Shown: positions 9,293 to 18,560, numbered from the stretch's first letter. The stretch is DNA of 46,732 bases from Deltaproteobacteria bacterium (GCA_020850995.1 JADZDP010000113.1:1-46732), one strand, 5' to 3'. The notes: generated from the sequence alone by a model not told the origin. Made by a program: numbers and translations.

Positions 9293-10225
9293 ATGGTGCC
9301 GAGCGAGGCCACCCTGAGCCTGCGCCGACGAGGTCACGGCGGGCGCGCCGCGCCCCTCTCGGAACGCGTCACCGAGGCGCTGCTGCTCGCCTGCGCCGGC
9401 GTTAGCGTGCTCACCACGCTCGGCATCGTGCTCGTGCTGGTGAAGGAGAGCCTGGCCTTCTTTCGCGAGGTCGGCCTGGCCGCGTTCTTCCTCGACACCG
9501 AGTGGACGCCCCTGTTCGCCGAGCCGCGCTTCGGCATCTGGCCGCTGGTCGCCGGCACCGCGCTGACTTCGGGCATCGCCATCGCGGTGGCGCTGCCGCT
9601 CGGGCTCTTGGCGGCCATCTACCTCTCCGAGATCGCGTCGGCGCGCGCGCGCCGGGTGCTCAAGCCGCTGCTCGAGCTGCTCGCGGGCGTACCAACGCTG
9701 GTCTATGGCGCCTTTGCGCTGCTGGTGGTCACGCCAGCGCTGCAGGCGGTCATTCCTGGCCTCGCTGGCTTCAACGCGCTCTCGCCGGGCCTCTTGATGG
9801 GCGTGATGATCATGCCCTTCATCGCGTCCCTCACCGACGACGCGCTGTGCGCGGTGCCGATGTCACTGCGCGAGGGCGCGTGGGCGCTCGGCGCCGATCG
9901 CCTGCCCACCATCCTGCGCGTGGTGCTGCCCGCGGCGCGCTCGGGCATCGTGGCCGCCACAACCCTGGCGGTGGGCCGCGCCGTGGGGGAGACGATGATC
10001 GTCGCCATCGCTGCCGGCCAAGAGCCCCGACTCACGCTCGATCCGCGCGTCCCCGTCGAGACCATGACCGCGTTCATCGTGCAGGTCAGCCTGGGCGACG
10101 TCCCCGTCGACACGCTCGCGTATCGCACGCTGTTCGTGGTGGCGGCCACGCTCTTCGCCCTCACCTTTGGGCTCACCTTGATCGCGCGGCGCGCCGTGGG
10201 CGCCGGCCCCGGGAGGCCCCGGTGA
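9293..10225 (+). CDS. pstC: Phosphate ABC transporter permease PstC
   Basis: A 310-residue inner-membrane permease with about six membrane segments. The first segment is preceded by an Arg-rich cytoplasmic N-terminus. The ABC-permease EAA loop reads [24 protein letters not shown], and [17 protein letters not shown] is typical of Pst[23 protein letters not shown] marks the core. It forms the channel with PstA. The stop overlaps the pstA GTG (GTGA), so the two are probably translated together. Confidence 0.93.
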   Translation: MVPSEATLSLRRRGHGGRAAPLSERVTEALLLACAGVSVLTTLGIVLVLVKESLAFFREVGLAAFFLDTEWTPLFAEPRFGIWPLVAGTALTSGIAIAVALPLGLLAAIYLSEIASARARRVLKPLLELLAGVPTLVYGAFALLVVTPALQAVIPGLAGFNALSPGLLMGVMIMPFIASLTDDALCAVPMSLREGAWALGADRLPTILRVVLPAARSGIVAATTLAVGRAVGETMIVAIAAGQEPRLTLDPRVPVETMTAFIVQVSLGDVPVDTLAYRTLFVVAATLFALTFGLTLIARRAVGAGPGRPR

Positions 10226-11064
10226 GCGCGCGTCGCGAGGCGTGGTTCACGACACTGTGCGTGGTGGCGCTCGGGCTGCCGCTCTTGCTCCTGCTCGTGC
10301 TCTTTGGCCAGGTGCTCGTCGACAGCCTGCCGCGCTTGTCCTGGGACTTCCTGAGCTCGTTCCCCTCGCGACGTGCCGAGAACGCCGGCGTGCTGCCGGG
10401 GCTCGTCGGCAGCGCGCTCTTGTGCCTGGGTACCGCCGCCATCGCGCTCCCCGTGGGGGTTGGCGCCGCCATCTTCCTCGAGGAGTACGGCGGCAATCGG
10501 CGCATGGCGCGCGTCATCGAGCTCAACGTCGCCAACCTGGCCGGCGTGCCCTCGATTCTGTACGGCATCCTCGGGCTCGCGCTCTTCGTGCGCACCCTCG
10601 GGCTCGGGCGGAGCGTCATCTCCGGCGCGGCCACCCTCGCGCTCTTGGTCTTGCCCGTCGTCATCGTGGCGGCGCGCGAGGCGCTGCGCGCCGTACCCCA
10701 CGGGTTGCGCGAGGCGAGCCTCGCGCTCGGCGCCACCCGCTGGCAGACCATCCGTCGCGTGGTGCTGCCGTCGGCGGCGCCCGGCATCTTCACGGGCGCG
10801 ATCCTGGCGGTGTCCCGCGCGCTCGGCGAGACCGCGCCCCTCGTCGTCATCGGCGCGGTCGCCTACGTCACCTACCTCCCCGATAGCCCGCGCGCCGCGT
10901 TCACGGCGTTGCCCATCCAGATCTTCAGTTGGATCTCGCGCCCCCAGGCGTCGTTCGCGCACAACGCCGCCGCGGGCATCGTGGTGCTGCTCGCGCTCCT
11001 CCTCGTCCTCAACGCCGCGGTCATCGTCTTGCGCGACCGCGCACAACGCCGAGCCGCCCGATGA
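10222..11064 (+). CDS. pstA: Phosphate ABC transporter permease PstA
   Basis: A 280-residue inner-membrane permease, partner of PstC. Membrane segments begin at about residue 10. The EAA loop is [22 protein letters not shown], followed by [17 protein letters not shown], characteristic of PstA. GTG at 10222 overlaps the pstC stop by four bases and follows GGGAGG. The pstA stop overlaps the pstB ATG by four bases. The length is usual for the family. Confidence 0.93.
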   Translation: MSARREAWFTTLCVVALGLPLLLLLVLFGQVLVDSLPRLSWDFLSSFPSRRAENAGVLPGLVGSALLCLGTAAIALPVGVGAAIFLEEYGGNRRMARVIELNVANLAGVPSILYGILGLALFVRTLGLGRSVISGAATLALLVLPVVIVAAREALRAVPHGLREASLALGATRWQTIRRVVLPSAAPGIFTGAILAVSRALGETAPLVVIGAVAYVTYLPDSPRAAFTALPIQIFSWISRPQASFAHNAAAGIVVLLALLLVLNAAVIVLRDRAQRRAAR

Positions 11065-11879
11065 GCACCGCCGCCGCCGCCGTGCCGTCCACCCCTGCCG
11101 CCGACGACGCCAAGCGCCCGGGGCGCGCCAAGATGGAGGTGCGCGCCCTGAGCGCCGCCTTCGGCAGCAACCAGGTCGTGCGCGCCATCGATCTCGACAT
11201 CGAGGCGCGGCGCGTGCTCGCCATCATCGGCCCATCGGGGTGCGGCAAGTCGACCTTCGTGCGCTGCCTCAATCGCATGCACGAGATCACGCTGGGGGCC
11301 ACGGTCACCGGCCAGGTCCTCCTCGACGGCGAGGACCTGTATGGGCGCGGCGTCGACCCGGTGCTGTTGCGCCGCCGCGTGGGCATGGTGTTTCAGAAGC
11401 CGAACCCCTTCCCCACCATGTCCATCAAAGAGAACGTGCTCGCGGGCCTGCGCCTGACCGGCACGCTTGGCGGCACCGACGCCGCGCGCGTGGTGGAGAG
11501 CGCGCTCACCAGCGCCGCCCTGTGGGACGAGGTCAAGGACCGGCTCGACGCGCCCGGGGGCAGCCTCTCGGGCGGACAGCAGCAGCGCCTGTGCATCGCG
11601 CGCGCGCTCGCCGTCGAGCCCGAGGTACTGCTGATGGACGAGCCGTGCTCGGCGCTCGATCCCATCGCGACCGCGCGCATCGAGGACCTGATCCACGTGC
11701 TGCGCGAGCGCTACACCATCGTCATCGTGACGCACAACATGCAGCAGGCCGCGCGCGCCTCGGACACGACGGCCTTCTTCCTGCATGGCGAGCTCGTCGA
11801 GTGCTCGCCCACCGAGCGCTTGTTCACGCATCCGCGTGATCGGCGGACCGAGGACTACATCACCGGCAAGTTCGGCTGA
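11061..11879 (+). CDS. pstB: Phosphate ABC transporter ATPase PstB
   Basis: A 272-residue ABC ATPase that drives phosphate import. Walker A is GPSGCGKST, the signature is [16 protein letters not shown], and Walker B is [13 protein letters not shown] with the switch His in [23 protein letters not shown] is diagnostic of PstB. The first 30 residues are Ala/Pro-rich and extra to the usual length. The ATG overlaps the pstA stop (ATGA), and phoU follows 9 bases after the stop. Confidence 0.95.
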   Translation: MSTAAAAVPSTPAADDAKRPGRAKMEVRALSAAFGSNQVVRAIDLDIEARRVLAIIGPSGCGKSTFVRCLNRMHEITLGATVTGQVLLDGEDLYGRGVDPVLLRRRVGMVFQKPNPFPTMSIKENVLAGLRLTGTLGGTDAARVVESALTSAALWDEVKDRLDAPGGSLSGGQQQRLCIARALAVEPEVLLMDEPCSALDPIATARIEDLIHVLRERYTIVIVTHNMQQAARASDTTAFFLHGELVECSPTERLFTHPRDRRTEDYITGKFG

Positions 11880-11888
11880 GGACATCGC

Positions 11889-12578
11889 ATGGTGCGTCAC
11901 ACGGACCGCGAATATGAAGGCGAGCTGCGTGAGCTCAACGACCGCATCCTCAAGATGGCCGGGCGGGTCGAGGCGATGGTGTCACGCTCCGTGCGCGCGC
12001 TGGTGGAGCGCGATCCCGACCTGGCGCGCGCCACCATCCTGCTCGACGAGTCCGTCAACGCCGACGAGGTCGAGATCGACGAGCAGTGCCAGTCGATCCT
12101 GGCGCGGCGCCAACCGCTCGCCGGCGACCTGCGCTTCATCTCTTGCGCGCTCAAGATGGTCACCGACCTCGAGCGTATCGGCGACATCGCCGTGAACCTG
12201 TGCGAGCGCGCCATCGAGCTGGCGCGCGAGCCAGCCTTGACGCCGATCGCGGAGCTCGGCCAGATGGCCCTGCTGGTTCAAGAGATGCTCAAGGAGGTGG
12301 CCGACGCCTTCACCGCGCGCGCCGCCGATCGCGCGCGCGCCGTCATCCGTCGCGACGACATGGTGGACGAGCTGTACCACGGTGCCTTGCGCACCATGCT
12401 CTCGCTCATGAGCCAGGACCCGCGCGCGCTCCAGCGTGGCATCCACACGCTCGCCGTCGCCAAGTTCCTCGAGCGCATCGGCGACCACGCCACCAACCTC
12501 GCGGAGGAGGTGGTGTACCTGGTGGACGGCAAGGACATCCGCCACGCCGGCAAGCGCGCCGCACCGCCGGGCGTGTAG
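11889..12578 (+). CDS. phoU: Phosphate signalling protein PhoU
   Basis: A 229-residue all-helical protein with two repeats of the PhoU fold. The metal-binding motif appears as DLERIGDIAVNLCE in the first repeat and FLERIGDHATNLAEEVVYLV in the second. PhoU links the Pst transporter to PhoR and holds the Pho response down when phosphate is plentiful. It is the last gene of the operon; a strong hairpin follows at 12584. Confidence 0.94.
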   Translation: MVRHTDREYEGELRELNDRILKMAGRVEAMVSRSVRALVERDPDLARATILLDESVNADEVEIDEQCQSILARRQPLAGDLRFISCALKMVTDLERIGDIAVNLCERAIELAREPALTPIAELGQMALLVQEMLKEVADAFTARAADRARAVIRRDDMVDELYHGALRTMLSLMSQDPRALQRGIHTLAVAKFLERIGDHATNLAEEVVYLVDGKDIRHAGKRAAPPGV

Positions 12579-12583
12579 CGCGG

Positions 12584-12620
12584 GTCGCTCGGCGCGCCAT
12601 CAAGACGTGCGCCGAGCGAC
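12584..12620. terminator. Bidirectional terminator hairpin
   Basis: A perfect 12-bp inverted repeat (GTCGCTCGGCGC at 12584-12595 with GCGCCGAGCGAC at 12609-12620) and a 13-base loop. It fills the gap between the convergent phoU and porin genes. There is no T-run, so it may act with Rho or as a simple barrier for both genes. Confidence 0.65.
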
Positions 12621-12626
12621 GCGCCG

Positions 12627-13928
12627 TCAGAACGCAAACACGAGCTGGGTGCGCAGGCGCGCGTCGGTGTGCACGCCATCAGCCGCGCGCTCGACGAGCG
12701 CCGCGCCTTCGACCTGCCACTGCAGGTTCTGCCCATGCACCAGCCACGCGAGAGCGGCGGCGATCTCGTGGTGCTCGCTGGTGCCGTCGAGCTTGCTGAC
12801 CAGGGCGTAGCGCAGCGACGGGTGCCAGGCGTCGAGCATCAGGTACCCTGCCTGCGCGTGCAGCCCGAGCGCATCGGGGGCCTGCTCGAAGGTGCCCGCG
12901 CCGGTTTGCGCCGTGCCGAGATAGATGGCCGCGGTGGCGTCGGCGCCATAGAGCTTGAGCACGCCGTCGACCTCCACCTGTGAGCGACCGCCCTGGGCAG
13001 CAGCGAGCTCCACGGCCTCGAGCACGCTCAGCGCCACCGCACCACGGGGCGCGCCGCCCTCGTCATCGAGCTCGGAGTAGCCTTTCACCGCGCCGAAGTT
13101 GGCGCCGACGCGACCGACGAAGGTCGGCCGCACCATGGCCGGCACGTTGCTGATCTTGGCGCCATCGAGGGCGAGCACGCCGTCAGCGCCGGGGATGACC
13201 TTGGCGCTGAGCTCGGGCTTCTCCTTTGCGCCCGCGAACGCCCCCACCGACCACTCGAGGCCGGGCGACTTATCGATGTCGTTATGCAGCGCCAGGCCGA
13301 TGTCACGTCCGCTGGCGAAGGCGCCGTCGGTGATCGCGCGATCGGTGAAGGCCTGCTTCCCGTCGCCGACGAGCTGCTGGCGCGAGAAGGGTCGCTTCCA
13401 TTGGCCCACGCGCACCTCGAGCGCGCCGGGGAGCAGCGCGTAGTTGACCCACGCGTCCTTGACGAAGGTGAAGCCCTGGCCGAGCTCGGTCTTCACCAGG
13501 AAGGTGAGCTGCTTGGTGAAGGCGTTGCCGCCGAAATCGAGCTGCGCGCGTTGGATGGCCGCCGTGAGCGCGGTGTCGGCGGGGACATCGGCGGGGACGG
13601 TGGCGGTGCCGCGCACCTGCACCAGGCCGCGCAGCTTGAGCTTGAAGGCGCTGTCGGCAGACTGCAGGAAGAAGCCGTCCTTGTAGCCGGCCAAGGGCGT
13701 GGCTGCGGGTGGGGGGGCAGCTGCTGCGGGCGCCGGCGGGGCTTCGGGCAGCGCCGGAGCGACGGGCAGTGGCGGCGGGGGCGGCGGCGCCTCGCGGGCG
13801 GGCGGCGGTGCGTCCGGCTGCTCGCTCGCGGGCGCCGCGGCGGGGGCCGGGGCCGGCGCGGGCGGGTCGTCGGCGGTGGCGGCGACGAGGAGTGCCGAGA
13901 GCAGGGGTGACAGGAAGGTGATGTGCAT
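12627..13928 (-). CDS. Phosphate-selective porin-type outer membrane protein
   Basis: A 433-residue outer-membrane protein. A signal peptide (MHITFLSPLLSALLVAATA) is followed by a Pro/Ala-rich spacer of about 65 residues. The barrel domain then begins with features of the porin O/P family: FKLKLRGLVQVRG, QLDFGGNAF, GQWKRPFSRQQL. The chain ends VFAF, with the terminal Phe expected of barrels inserted by the BAM complex. In the family these pores are induced by phosphate starvation. The position next to phoU and a weak Pho box upstream fit that role; the anion preference itself cannot be read from sequence. The Pro/Ala spacer is unusual for OprP. Confidence 0.82.
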   Translation of the reverse strand: MHITFLSPLLSALLVAATADDPPAPAPAPAAAPASEQPDAPPPAREAPPPPPPLPVAPALPEAPPAPAAAAPPPAATPLAGYKDGFFLQSADSAFKLKLRGLVQVRGTATVPADVPADTALTAAIQRAQLDFGGNAFTKQLTFLVKTELGQGFTFVKDAWVNYALLPGALEVRVGQWKRPFSRQQLVGDGKQAFTDRAITDGAFASGRDIGLALHNDIDKSPGLEWSVGAFAGAKEKPELSAKVIPGADGVLALDGAKISNVPAMVRPTFVGRVGANFGAVKGYSELDDEGGAPRGAVALSVLEAVELAAAQGGRSQVEVDGVLKLYGADATAAIYLGTAQTGAGTFEQAPDALGLHAQAGYLMLDAWHPSLRYALVSKLDGTSEHHEIAAALAWLVHGQNLQWQVEGAALVERAADGVHTDARLRTQLVFAF

Positions 13929-13962
13929 GGTGACAAGCGTCGGCGGGCTGCGTGGCGTGAGC

Positions 13963-13980
13963 GTGACAGCATTGGCACAT
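13963..13980 (-). promoter_or_regulatory. Possible weak Pho box before the porin
   Basis: On the reverse strand ATGTGCC, spacer AATG, CTGTCAC, then GCTC and ACGCCAC. One 7-mer is perfect and its 11-base-spaced neighbours match the consensus at about 4 of 7 positions. It lies 35 bases before the porin start. Weaker than the other two boxes, but supported by the gene it precedes. Confidence 0.45.
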
Positions 13981-14105
13981 CGCGGCGTCACCGCCGCGCG
14001 CCACCGATGGTCGCAGGGCGCGCGTAGATCTCTCGGGTGCGTCAGGAGCGTTGACCGCAGGGCGGGCGCACCGACGAGCGCTCGCCCCAAGAGCCAAAGC
14101 GCGGG

Positions 14106-14153
14106 CTTGTGAACGAGAAGACCCGCCGAAAGGCGGGTCTTCTCGTTCACAAG
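14106..14153. terminator. Perfect 22-bp hairpin next to tRNA-Gly
   Basis: Both arms of 22 bases are perfectly complementary (14106-14127 with 14132-14153) around a 4-base loop, GAAA on the forward strand and TTTC on the reverse. It starts two bases after the CCA end of the reverse-strand tRNA. There is no T-run after it. The likely role is transcription termination or 3'-end processing of the tRNA transcript, but the arm is much longer than a normal terminator stem. Confidence 0.6.
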
Positions 14154-14154
14154 C

Positions 14155-14229
<75 letters not shown>

Positions 14230-14257
14230 GCGTGCCAGGGCGCTGGCCCGATGTACG

Positions 14258-14275
14258 CGACCCATGGCGGGGTCG
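14258..14275. terminator. Short hairpin after the metalloprotein gene
   Basis: CGACCC (14258-14263) and GGGTCG (14270-14275) form a 6-bp stem with a 6-base loop. It lies directly after the stop codon of the reverse-strand gene ending at 14276. Short and without a T-run, so only a candidate. Confidence 0.35.
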
Positions 14276-15130
14276 TCAAGTGAGTCTCAGCGCGCTGCCG
14301 GGCCTCCAGCGCAACAAGGCCTCGAGGTGCAGGTCGAACCAGGCGTCGGCCTCGTGGGCGCCCTCGAAGCGCGCCTCTTCCGCCTTGAACGCCGCCCCGT
14401 GGACCACCCGCCGCCCACGGCGATCGCGCCGCTCCCCGTGGTGCGCATGCAGCATCTCGTGGTGCAGCACGCGCGCCACGGGGAGCGCGGGCACCGGCCC
14501 CTGGTCGAGCACGGGGTGGATGACGATGCGCCGCGATCGCTGATCCCAGCTCCCGAAGGTGATGCTCGTGCGCCGCCCGCGCAGCGCCTTGGCGCGCCCC
14601 CAGCCGAGCTCGGCGCTCACGGAGTCGCCGAAGTAGCGCCGGTTTATAGCGTGGAACATCGGCAGCAAGTCGTGCACGGCGCCCACGTGGGCGTCGTCCT
14701 TGAGGGCGCGCCCCGCGCCCGCGAGCAGATGGCCGCGCTCCTCGATGAACGCGTCGACGACGCGCCCGCTCGGCCGGTCTCCCTTCGCCAGGAAGCTCGC
14801 CACCGCGACGCGCACCGGCGTCGGCGCGTCGAGGAACATCTGGTGCACGCGCACGAGACGCACGCCGTCGCGCTCGGACTGCGACAGGAGCACGGTCTTG
14901 TTGTCGGTGAGCTGCACGCGCGCGCCTGGCAGACGCACCGTGATGGCATCGACGAGCAAGCGGGTGCGCGACGGCGCGCGGTCGGGCGACGCGGCCTCTG
15001 GTGGCATGGCCGCTGGCACGGGCGCTGGCACGGGCGATCCCTGCGCTTGCAAGGGCGACAGCGACGACGTGAAGCCGCCCTCGAACAAGCTCATCTGCAG
15101 CCGCGACCACCGGCTCTCGCGCCGCGCCAT
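14276..15130 (-). CDS. SprT-like HExxH metalloprotein
   Basis: A 284-residue protein starting at ATG 15130. The C-terminal half carries VARVLHHEMLHAHHG, an HExxH zinc motif followed by a further His pair, as in SprT-like or similar small metallopeptidases. TSITFGSWDQRSRRIVIHPVL before it matches the strand preceding the zinc helix in that group. The N-terminal 60 residues are Pro/Ala-rich and probably disordered. No signal peptide or membrane segment, so cytoplasmic. The substrate is unknown. It is divergent from ftsY with a 63-base gap. Confidence 0.65.
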   Translation of the reverse strand: MARRESRWSRLQMSLFEGGFTSSLSPLQAQGSPVPAPVPAAMPPEAASPDRAPSRTRLLVDAITVRLPGARVQLTDNKTVLLSQSERDGVRLVRVHQMFLDAPTPVRVAVASFLAKGDRPSGRVVDAFIEERGHLLAGAGRALKDDAHVGAVHDLLPMFHAINRRYFGDSVSAELGWGRAKALRGRRTSITFGSWDQRSRRIVIHPVLDQGPVPALPVARVLHHEMLHAHHGERRDRRGRRVVHGAAFKAEEARFEGAHEADAWFDLHLEALLRWRPGSALRLT

Positions 15131-15193
15131 GGTGGCACCCTGCCATAGCCGTCGCCGGTTGACACGCCCGCGCTTTCTATCGAGAGATTGCCT

Positions 15194-16489
15194 GTGGACA
15201 CCCTCGCCATCGCGCTGTTCGTCGGCTTCTTCGTGCTCTTCGGGGTCGTGGGCGCCGTTGCGCTCGCCAAGAAGCGGCGTGAGCGCATCGCCGACCTCAC
15301 ACGCGAGCTCGAGAAGCCGCTGCCCGAGGGCGCACAGGAGGGCGAGGCCCCGGCGCTGCCCGCGCCCGAGGACGCGCCGGTGCCCAAGGCGCAAGACCTG
15401 GTCGCCGCCGAGCGCGAGGCGCTGTTGGCCAAGGCGCGCGAAGACGAAGCCAGGCGCGCGGTCGAGCGCCTGGCCGCCGCGCCAACGCAGGCGGGCACCG
15501 ACGAGCTCGCCAAGGCGCGCGCGACCGAGGCCGCCGCCAGCGCCGAGCGCGAGCAGGCCAGCGCCCGCGCCAAGCAGCTCCGCCTGGCGCTGTCGGCCAC
15601 CCGCGACGGCATCGTGGGCCGTCTGCAGAAGGCGCTGTCGGGCAAGCAGCTCGACGCCGCCGTGCTCGACGACGTCGAGAACGTGCTGTTTGGCGCCGAC
15701 ATCGGCGCCCGCACCGCCGAGCGCCTGCTGGGCGCAGTCAAGCAGCGCCTGGGAAGCAAGGACCTGGCCGACTTTGCCAAGATCGAGGCGGCCCTGCGTG
15801 CCGAGGCCGAGGCCATCCTCTCGTCGGTGGCGGTGCGCCCCATCGAGGTGAGCGGCGACCGTCCCCGTGTCATCCTCGTGCTCGGCGTCAACGGCTCGGG
15901 CAAGACCACCACCATCGGCAAGCTGGCCGCACAGCTTAAAGGGCAGGGGCACAAGGTGCTGCTCGGCGCCGGCGACACCTTCCGCGCCGCCGCCGCCGAC
16001 CAGCTCGAAGTGTGGGCGGGCCGCGCCGAGGTGCCAATCGTCACCGGCCCCGACGGCGGCGACCCTTCGAGCGTGCTGTTCGACGCGGTCAAGCGCGGCG
16101 CCGCCGAGGGCTTCGACGTGGTGCTGTGCGATACCGCCGGGCGCCTGCACACCAAGGTCAACCTCATGGAGGAGCTCAAGAAGGTGGCGCGCAGCATCGC
16201 CAAGGCTTGTCCGGGCGCGCCCCACGAGGTGCTCTTGGTGCTCGACGCCACCGTGGGGCAAAACGCCATCGCGCAGGCCAAGCAGTTCGGCGAGGCGGCG
16301 CCGCTCACCGGGATCGTGCTCACCAAGCTCGACGGCACCGCCAAGGGTGGTGTGGTGCTCGGCATCGTCGACGAGCTGAAGGTGCCGGTGCGGCTCATCG
16401 GGGTAGGTGAGAAGCTCACCGACCTGCGCCCCTTCGAGCCGGCCGCCTTCCTCGATGCTCTGTTCGCAGACGAGCGTCGCGCGGCCTGA
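15194..16489 (+). CDS. ftsY: Signal recognition particle receptor FtsY
   Basis: The SRP receptor GTPase, about 431 residues. One N-terminal membrane segment ([22 protein letters not shown]) is followed by a Glu/Ala-rich acidic A-region. The NG domain begins near residue 135. G1 is [10 protein letters not shown], then [21 protein letters not shown] (G3), and [10 protein letters not shown] (G4). The membrane anchor differs from E. coli FtsY but is known in other phyla. GTG at 15194 is preferred because GAGAG lies 7 bases upstream; TTG at 15188 is the alternative and adds two residues. It guides ribosomes with membrane-protein chains to the Sec translocon. Confidence 0.93.
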   Translation: MDTLAIALFVGFFVLFGVVGAVALAKKRRERIADLTRELEKPLPEGAQEGEAPALPAPEDAPVPKAQDLVAAEREALLAKAREDEARRAVERLAAAPTQAGTDELAKARATEAAASAEREQASARAKQLRLALSATRDGIVGRLQKALSGKQLDAAVLDDVENVLFGADIGARTAERLLGAVKQRLGSKDLADFAKIEAALRAEAEAILSSVAVRPIEVSGDRPRVILVLGVNGSGKTTTIGKLAAQLKGQGHKVLLGAGDTFRAAAADQLEVWAGRAEVPIVTGPDGGDPSSVLFDAVKRGAAEGFDVVLCDTAGRLHTKVNLMEELKKVARSIAKACPGAPHEVLLVLDATVGQNAIAQAKQFGEAAPLTGIVLTKLDGTAKGGVVLGIVDELKVPVRLIGVGEKLTDLRPFEPAAFLDALFADERRAA

Positions 16490-16572
16490 CGAACGGTCTG
16501 TCGCGCCACTGCCTGGAGCTACCTTGAAGGGACGGCCTGCAAGGGATGGCCAGGATTGGGTAGCATCACCCC

Positions 16573-18036
16573 ATGCAACTGGGGCGCTACGAGGTTCAAC
16601 GACCGCTCGGCAGCGGCGGCATGTCCGAGGCGCTCTTGGCGCGGGCGCCGTCGGGGCGCTTGGTCGTCCTCAAGCGCCCGCGCAACTACGATCCCGAGCT
16701 GACCGCGCGCCTGCGCGACGAGGGGCGGCTTGGCGCCAAGCTCTACCATCCGAACCTGGTAGAGACGCTCGAGTCGTTCGAGCACGAGGGGCTGCCGGTG
16801 TTGGCGCTCGGCTTCGCCGAGGGGCCCACCATCGACGCCCTGCGCAAGCAGCGCCCGCTCCCGCCGGCGGCGGTGGCGCGCATCGGCTGTCAGATCGCGG
16901 AGGCGCTCGGCTGCATCCATGGCGCCATCGGAGACGACGGTCGACCGCTCGCTGCCGTCCATCGCGACGTCAGCCCGCGCAACATCATCGTCACGCCCAC
17001 GGGCGACTCGGTGCTCATCGACCTCGGCATCGCGCGCTTCGACGAGCTGCGCGGCGCGCAGACCGAGACCGGCATGGTGCTCGGCACCCTGCGCTACATG
17101 GCGCCCGAGCTCATCGACGGCGAACGCGCGTCACCGGCCTCCGACTTCTATTCGCTCGGCTGCGTGCTCATCGAGGCGGCGACGGGAGAGACCTGCTTCA
17201 GCGGGCCGCCCTCCGAGGTTGCCGCCGCCATCGTCGCCAAGGGCCCGCTCGCGGGGGCAGCGGCGTCGGGTATCGAGCAGCGCCTCAAAGACCTCCTCGC
17301 GCGCATGTGCGCGCGCGATCCCAAGGCCCGCTTCATCGAGGCGCATGAGCTGTCGCGCGCGCTGCGCGAGCTCGAGGGCGCGCTCGGCGGAGGCCAGGCG
17401 GTGCTGGCCCGCTGCGTCGCAGACGCTGCGGCGTCCGCCGCCGTCGCCGCCGACAACCCCTTCGCGGCGGCAGCCAGCGTGCCAAAGGCCGTCACGGGCA
17501 TCTCGGCCCCCATGGCGGCGTCGGACACCGTGCCCCTGCCGCCGGCGCCGCCGCCGCCCGTCAACCTGACGCCGCCGTACCAACGCTCGAATGCGCCCTC
17601 TGCCTTTGGGCCGCCGCCGCTTGGCGCCGCGATCGAGCTCGCCGTGGAGCCGCGCGTGAGCCGCCCCCACGTGCCGGCGGCGACGTACGACGCTCCGGTG
17701 GACCACCGCCCCACCTTCCGCAAGGAATCCACCGTCGTCGCCACTGCGCTCAAGTCGCTGGCGGTGCTCGCGCTGCTGATCGGCGCCTGGGCTTGGTGGC
17801 GCTACCGCGAGGACGAGGACACCCGTAGGCGTGCGCAGGCAATAGAGCAGCGCCTGCAAGCGGAGGCGAGGACGCTGCAAGAGGCGCTGAAAGAGACGGC
17901 CCAGCCCTGCGAACGCCGGGGCGACGCCTACTGGGTCTACACCGACGACAAGGGCACCGACGTGGTGGTCGAGAGCGTGCAGCAGGTGCCGAAGCGGCTG
18001 CGCGCGGCCGCGCGCTGCGTGATGCCCACCCATTGA
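16573..18036 (+). CDS. Membrane-anchored Ser/Thr protein kinase
   Basis: A 487-residue Hanks-type kinase. The Gly-loop is PLGSGGMSEALLA, ATP-binding Lys is K34 and helix-C Glu is probably E50. The catalytic loop is HRDVSPRNI (130-138), the form common in Myxococcota. The metal-binding motif is DLG (150-152) instead of DFG. GTLRYMAPE is the activation segment end. After the kinase domain (about 1-275) come a Pro/Ala-rich linker, one membrane segment (about 388-405), and an outside tail of about 80 residues with two Cys (PCERRG, ARCVMP) that may form a disulfide. It resembles receptor kinases but the ligand is unknown. Confidence 0.88.
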   Translation: MQLGRYEVQRPLGSGGMSEALLARAPSGRLVVLKRPRNYDPELTARLRDEGRLGAKLYHPNLVETLESFEHEGLPVLALGFAEGPTIDALRKQRPLPPAAVARIGCQIAEALGCIHGAIGDDGRPLAAVHRDVSPRNIIVTPTGDSVLIDLGIARFDELRGAQTETGMVLGTLRYMAPELIDGERASPASDFYSLGCVLIEAATGETCFSGPPSEVAAAIVAKGPLAGAAASGIEQRLKDLLARMCARDPKARFIEAHELSRALRELEGALGGGQAVLARCVADAAASAAVAADNPFAAAASVPKAVTGISAPMAASDTVPLPPAPPPPVNLTPPYQRSNAPSAFGPPPLGAAIELAVEPRVSRPHVPAATYDAPVDHRPTFRKESTVVATALKSLAVLALLIGAWAWWRYREDEDTRRRAQAIEQRLQAEARTLQEALKETAQPCERRGDAYWVYTDDKGTDVVVESVQQVPKRLRAAARCVMPTH

Positions 18037-18118
18037 AGGTGTGCCAGACAATCGTCGCGGGCGGGCGGCGCGGCAGGCTCTCTGCGACACCTCGAGCGGA
18101 CGCCGACACACCGGCTCC

Positions 18119-18143
18119 GGCGGCGCATCGAGCGCTCGCCGCC
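18119..18143. terminator. Candidate terminator between convergent genes
   Basis: GGCGGCG (18119-18125) and CGCCGCC (18137-18143) form a 7-bp GC stem with an 11-base loop. It lies between the kinase (ends 18036) and the reverse DksA-like gene (ends 18162). No T-run; low certainty. The rest of this 125-base gap shows nothing else clear. Confidence 0.35.
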
Positions 18144-18161
18144 ATCTGAAACTGCGCGCGC

Positions 18162-18560
18162 CTAGCCTTCGCCTTGGCGCTTTTGTTCGCGCTCGAGCTC
18201 TTCCTTGTAGGTGACGCTGTAGCGCGTCCACGGCCGCAGCTTGAGGCGCGCGTAGCCGATGGGCTCCTCGGTGCCCTCGCACAGGCCGTAGGTGTTGTTC
18301 TTCACCTTGTCGAGCGCGCGCTCGACCTCGCGCAAGAGCTTGGCGTCGCGGTCCATCAAGCGCGTCTCGAGGGCCGTCTCGGCGTCCTCGCTCGCCTGAT
18401 CGGCCTCGTCGCCGGTGCCGCGCTGGGTCTCTTGCTTGGCGCTATCGCTGCGCCGGCTCTTGAGCGCGTCCATCAGCTCTTCGCGCTTGGTAGCGAGTGC
18501 CTGGGTGAGCTCCTTCACCTGGGCGGCGGTCAAGTCCTTCTCACGGGTACGCGCGGCCAT
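18162..18560 (-). CDS. DksA/TraR-like protein with degenerate zinc finger
   Basis: A 132-residue protein of the DksA/TraR class. The N-terminal part is a coiled coil (LTAAQVKELTQALATKREEL), and the acidic turn has GDEADQASEDAE. The zinc-finger position reads YGLCEGTEEPIGYARLKLRPWTRYSVTYKEE: only one of the four zinc cysteines remains, the others being Gly, Ser and Tyr. The backbone pattern (EPIGYARLKLRPWTRYS) is otherwise that of the family. DksA binds the RNA polymerase secondary channel with ppGpp. ATG at 18560 is chosen because GGAGG lies 5 bases upstream; Mets at 18572 and 18596 lack such a site. Confidence 0.8.
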   Translation of the reverse strand: MAARTREKDLTAAQVKELTQALATKREELMDALKSRRSDSAKQETQRGTGDEADQASEDAETALETRLMDRDAKLLREVERALDKVKNNTYGLCEGTEEPIGYARLKLRPWTRYSVTYKEELEREQKRQGEG

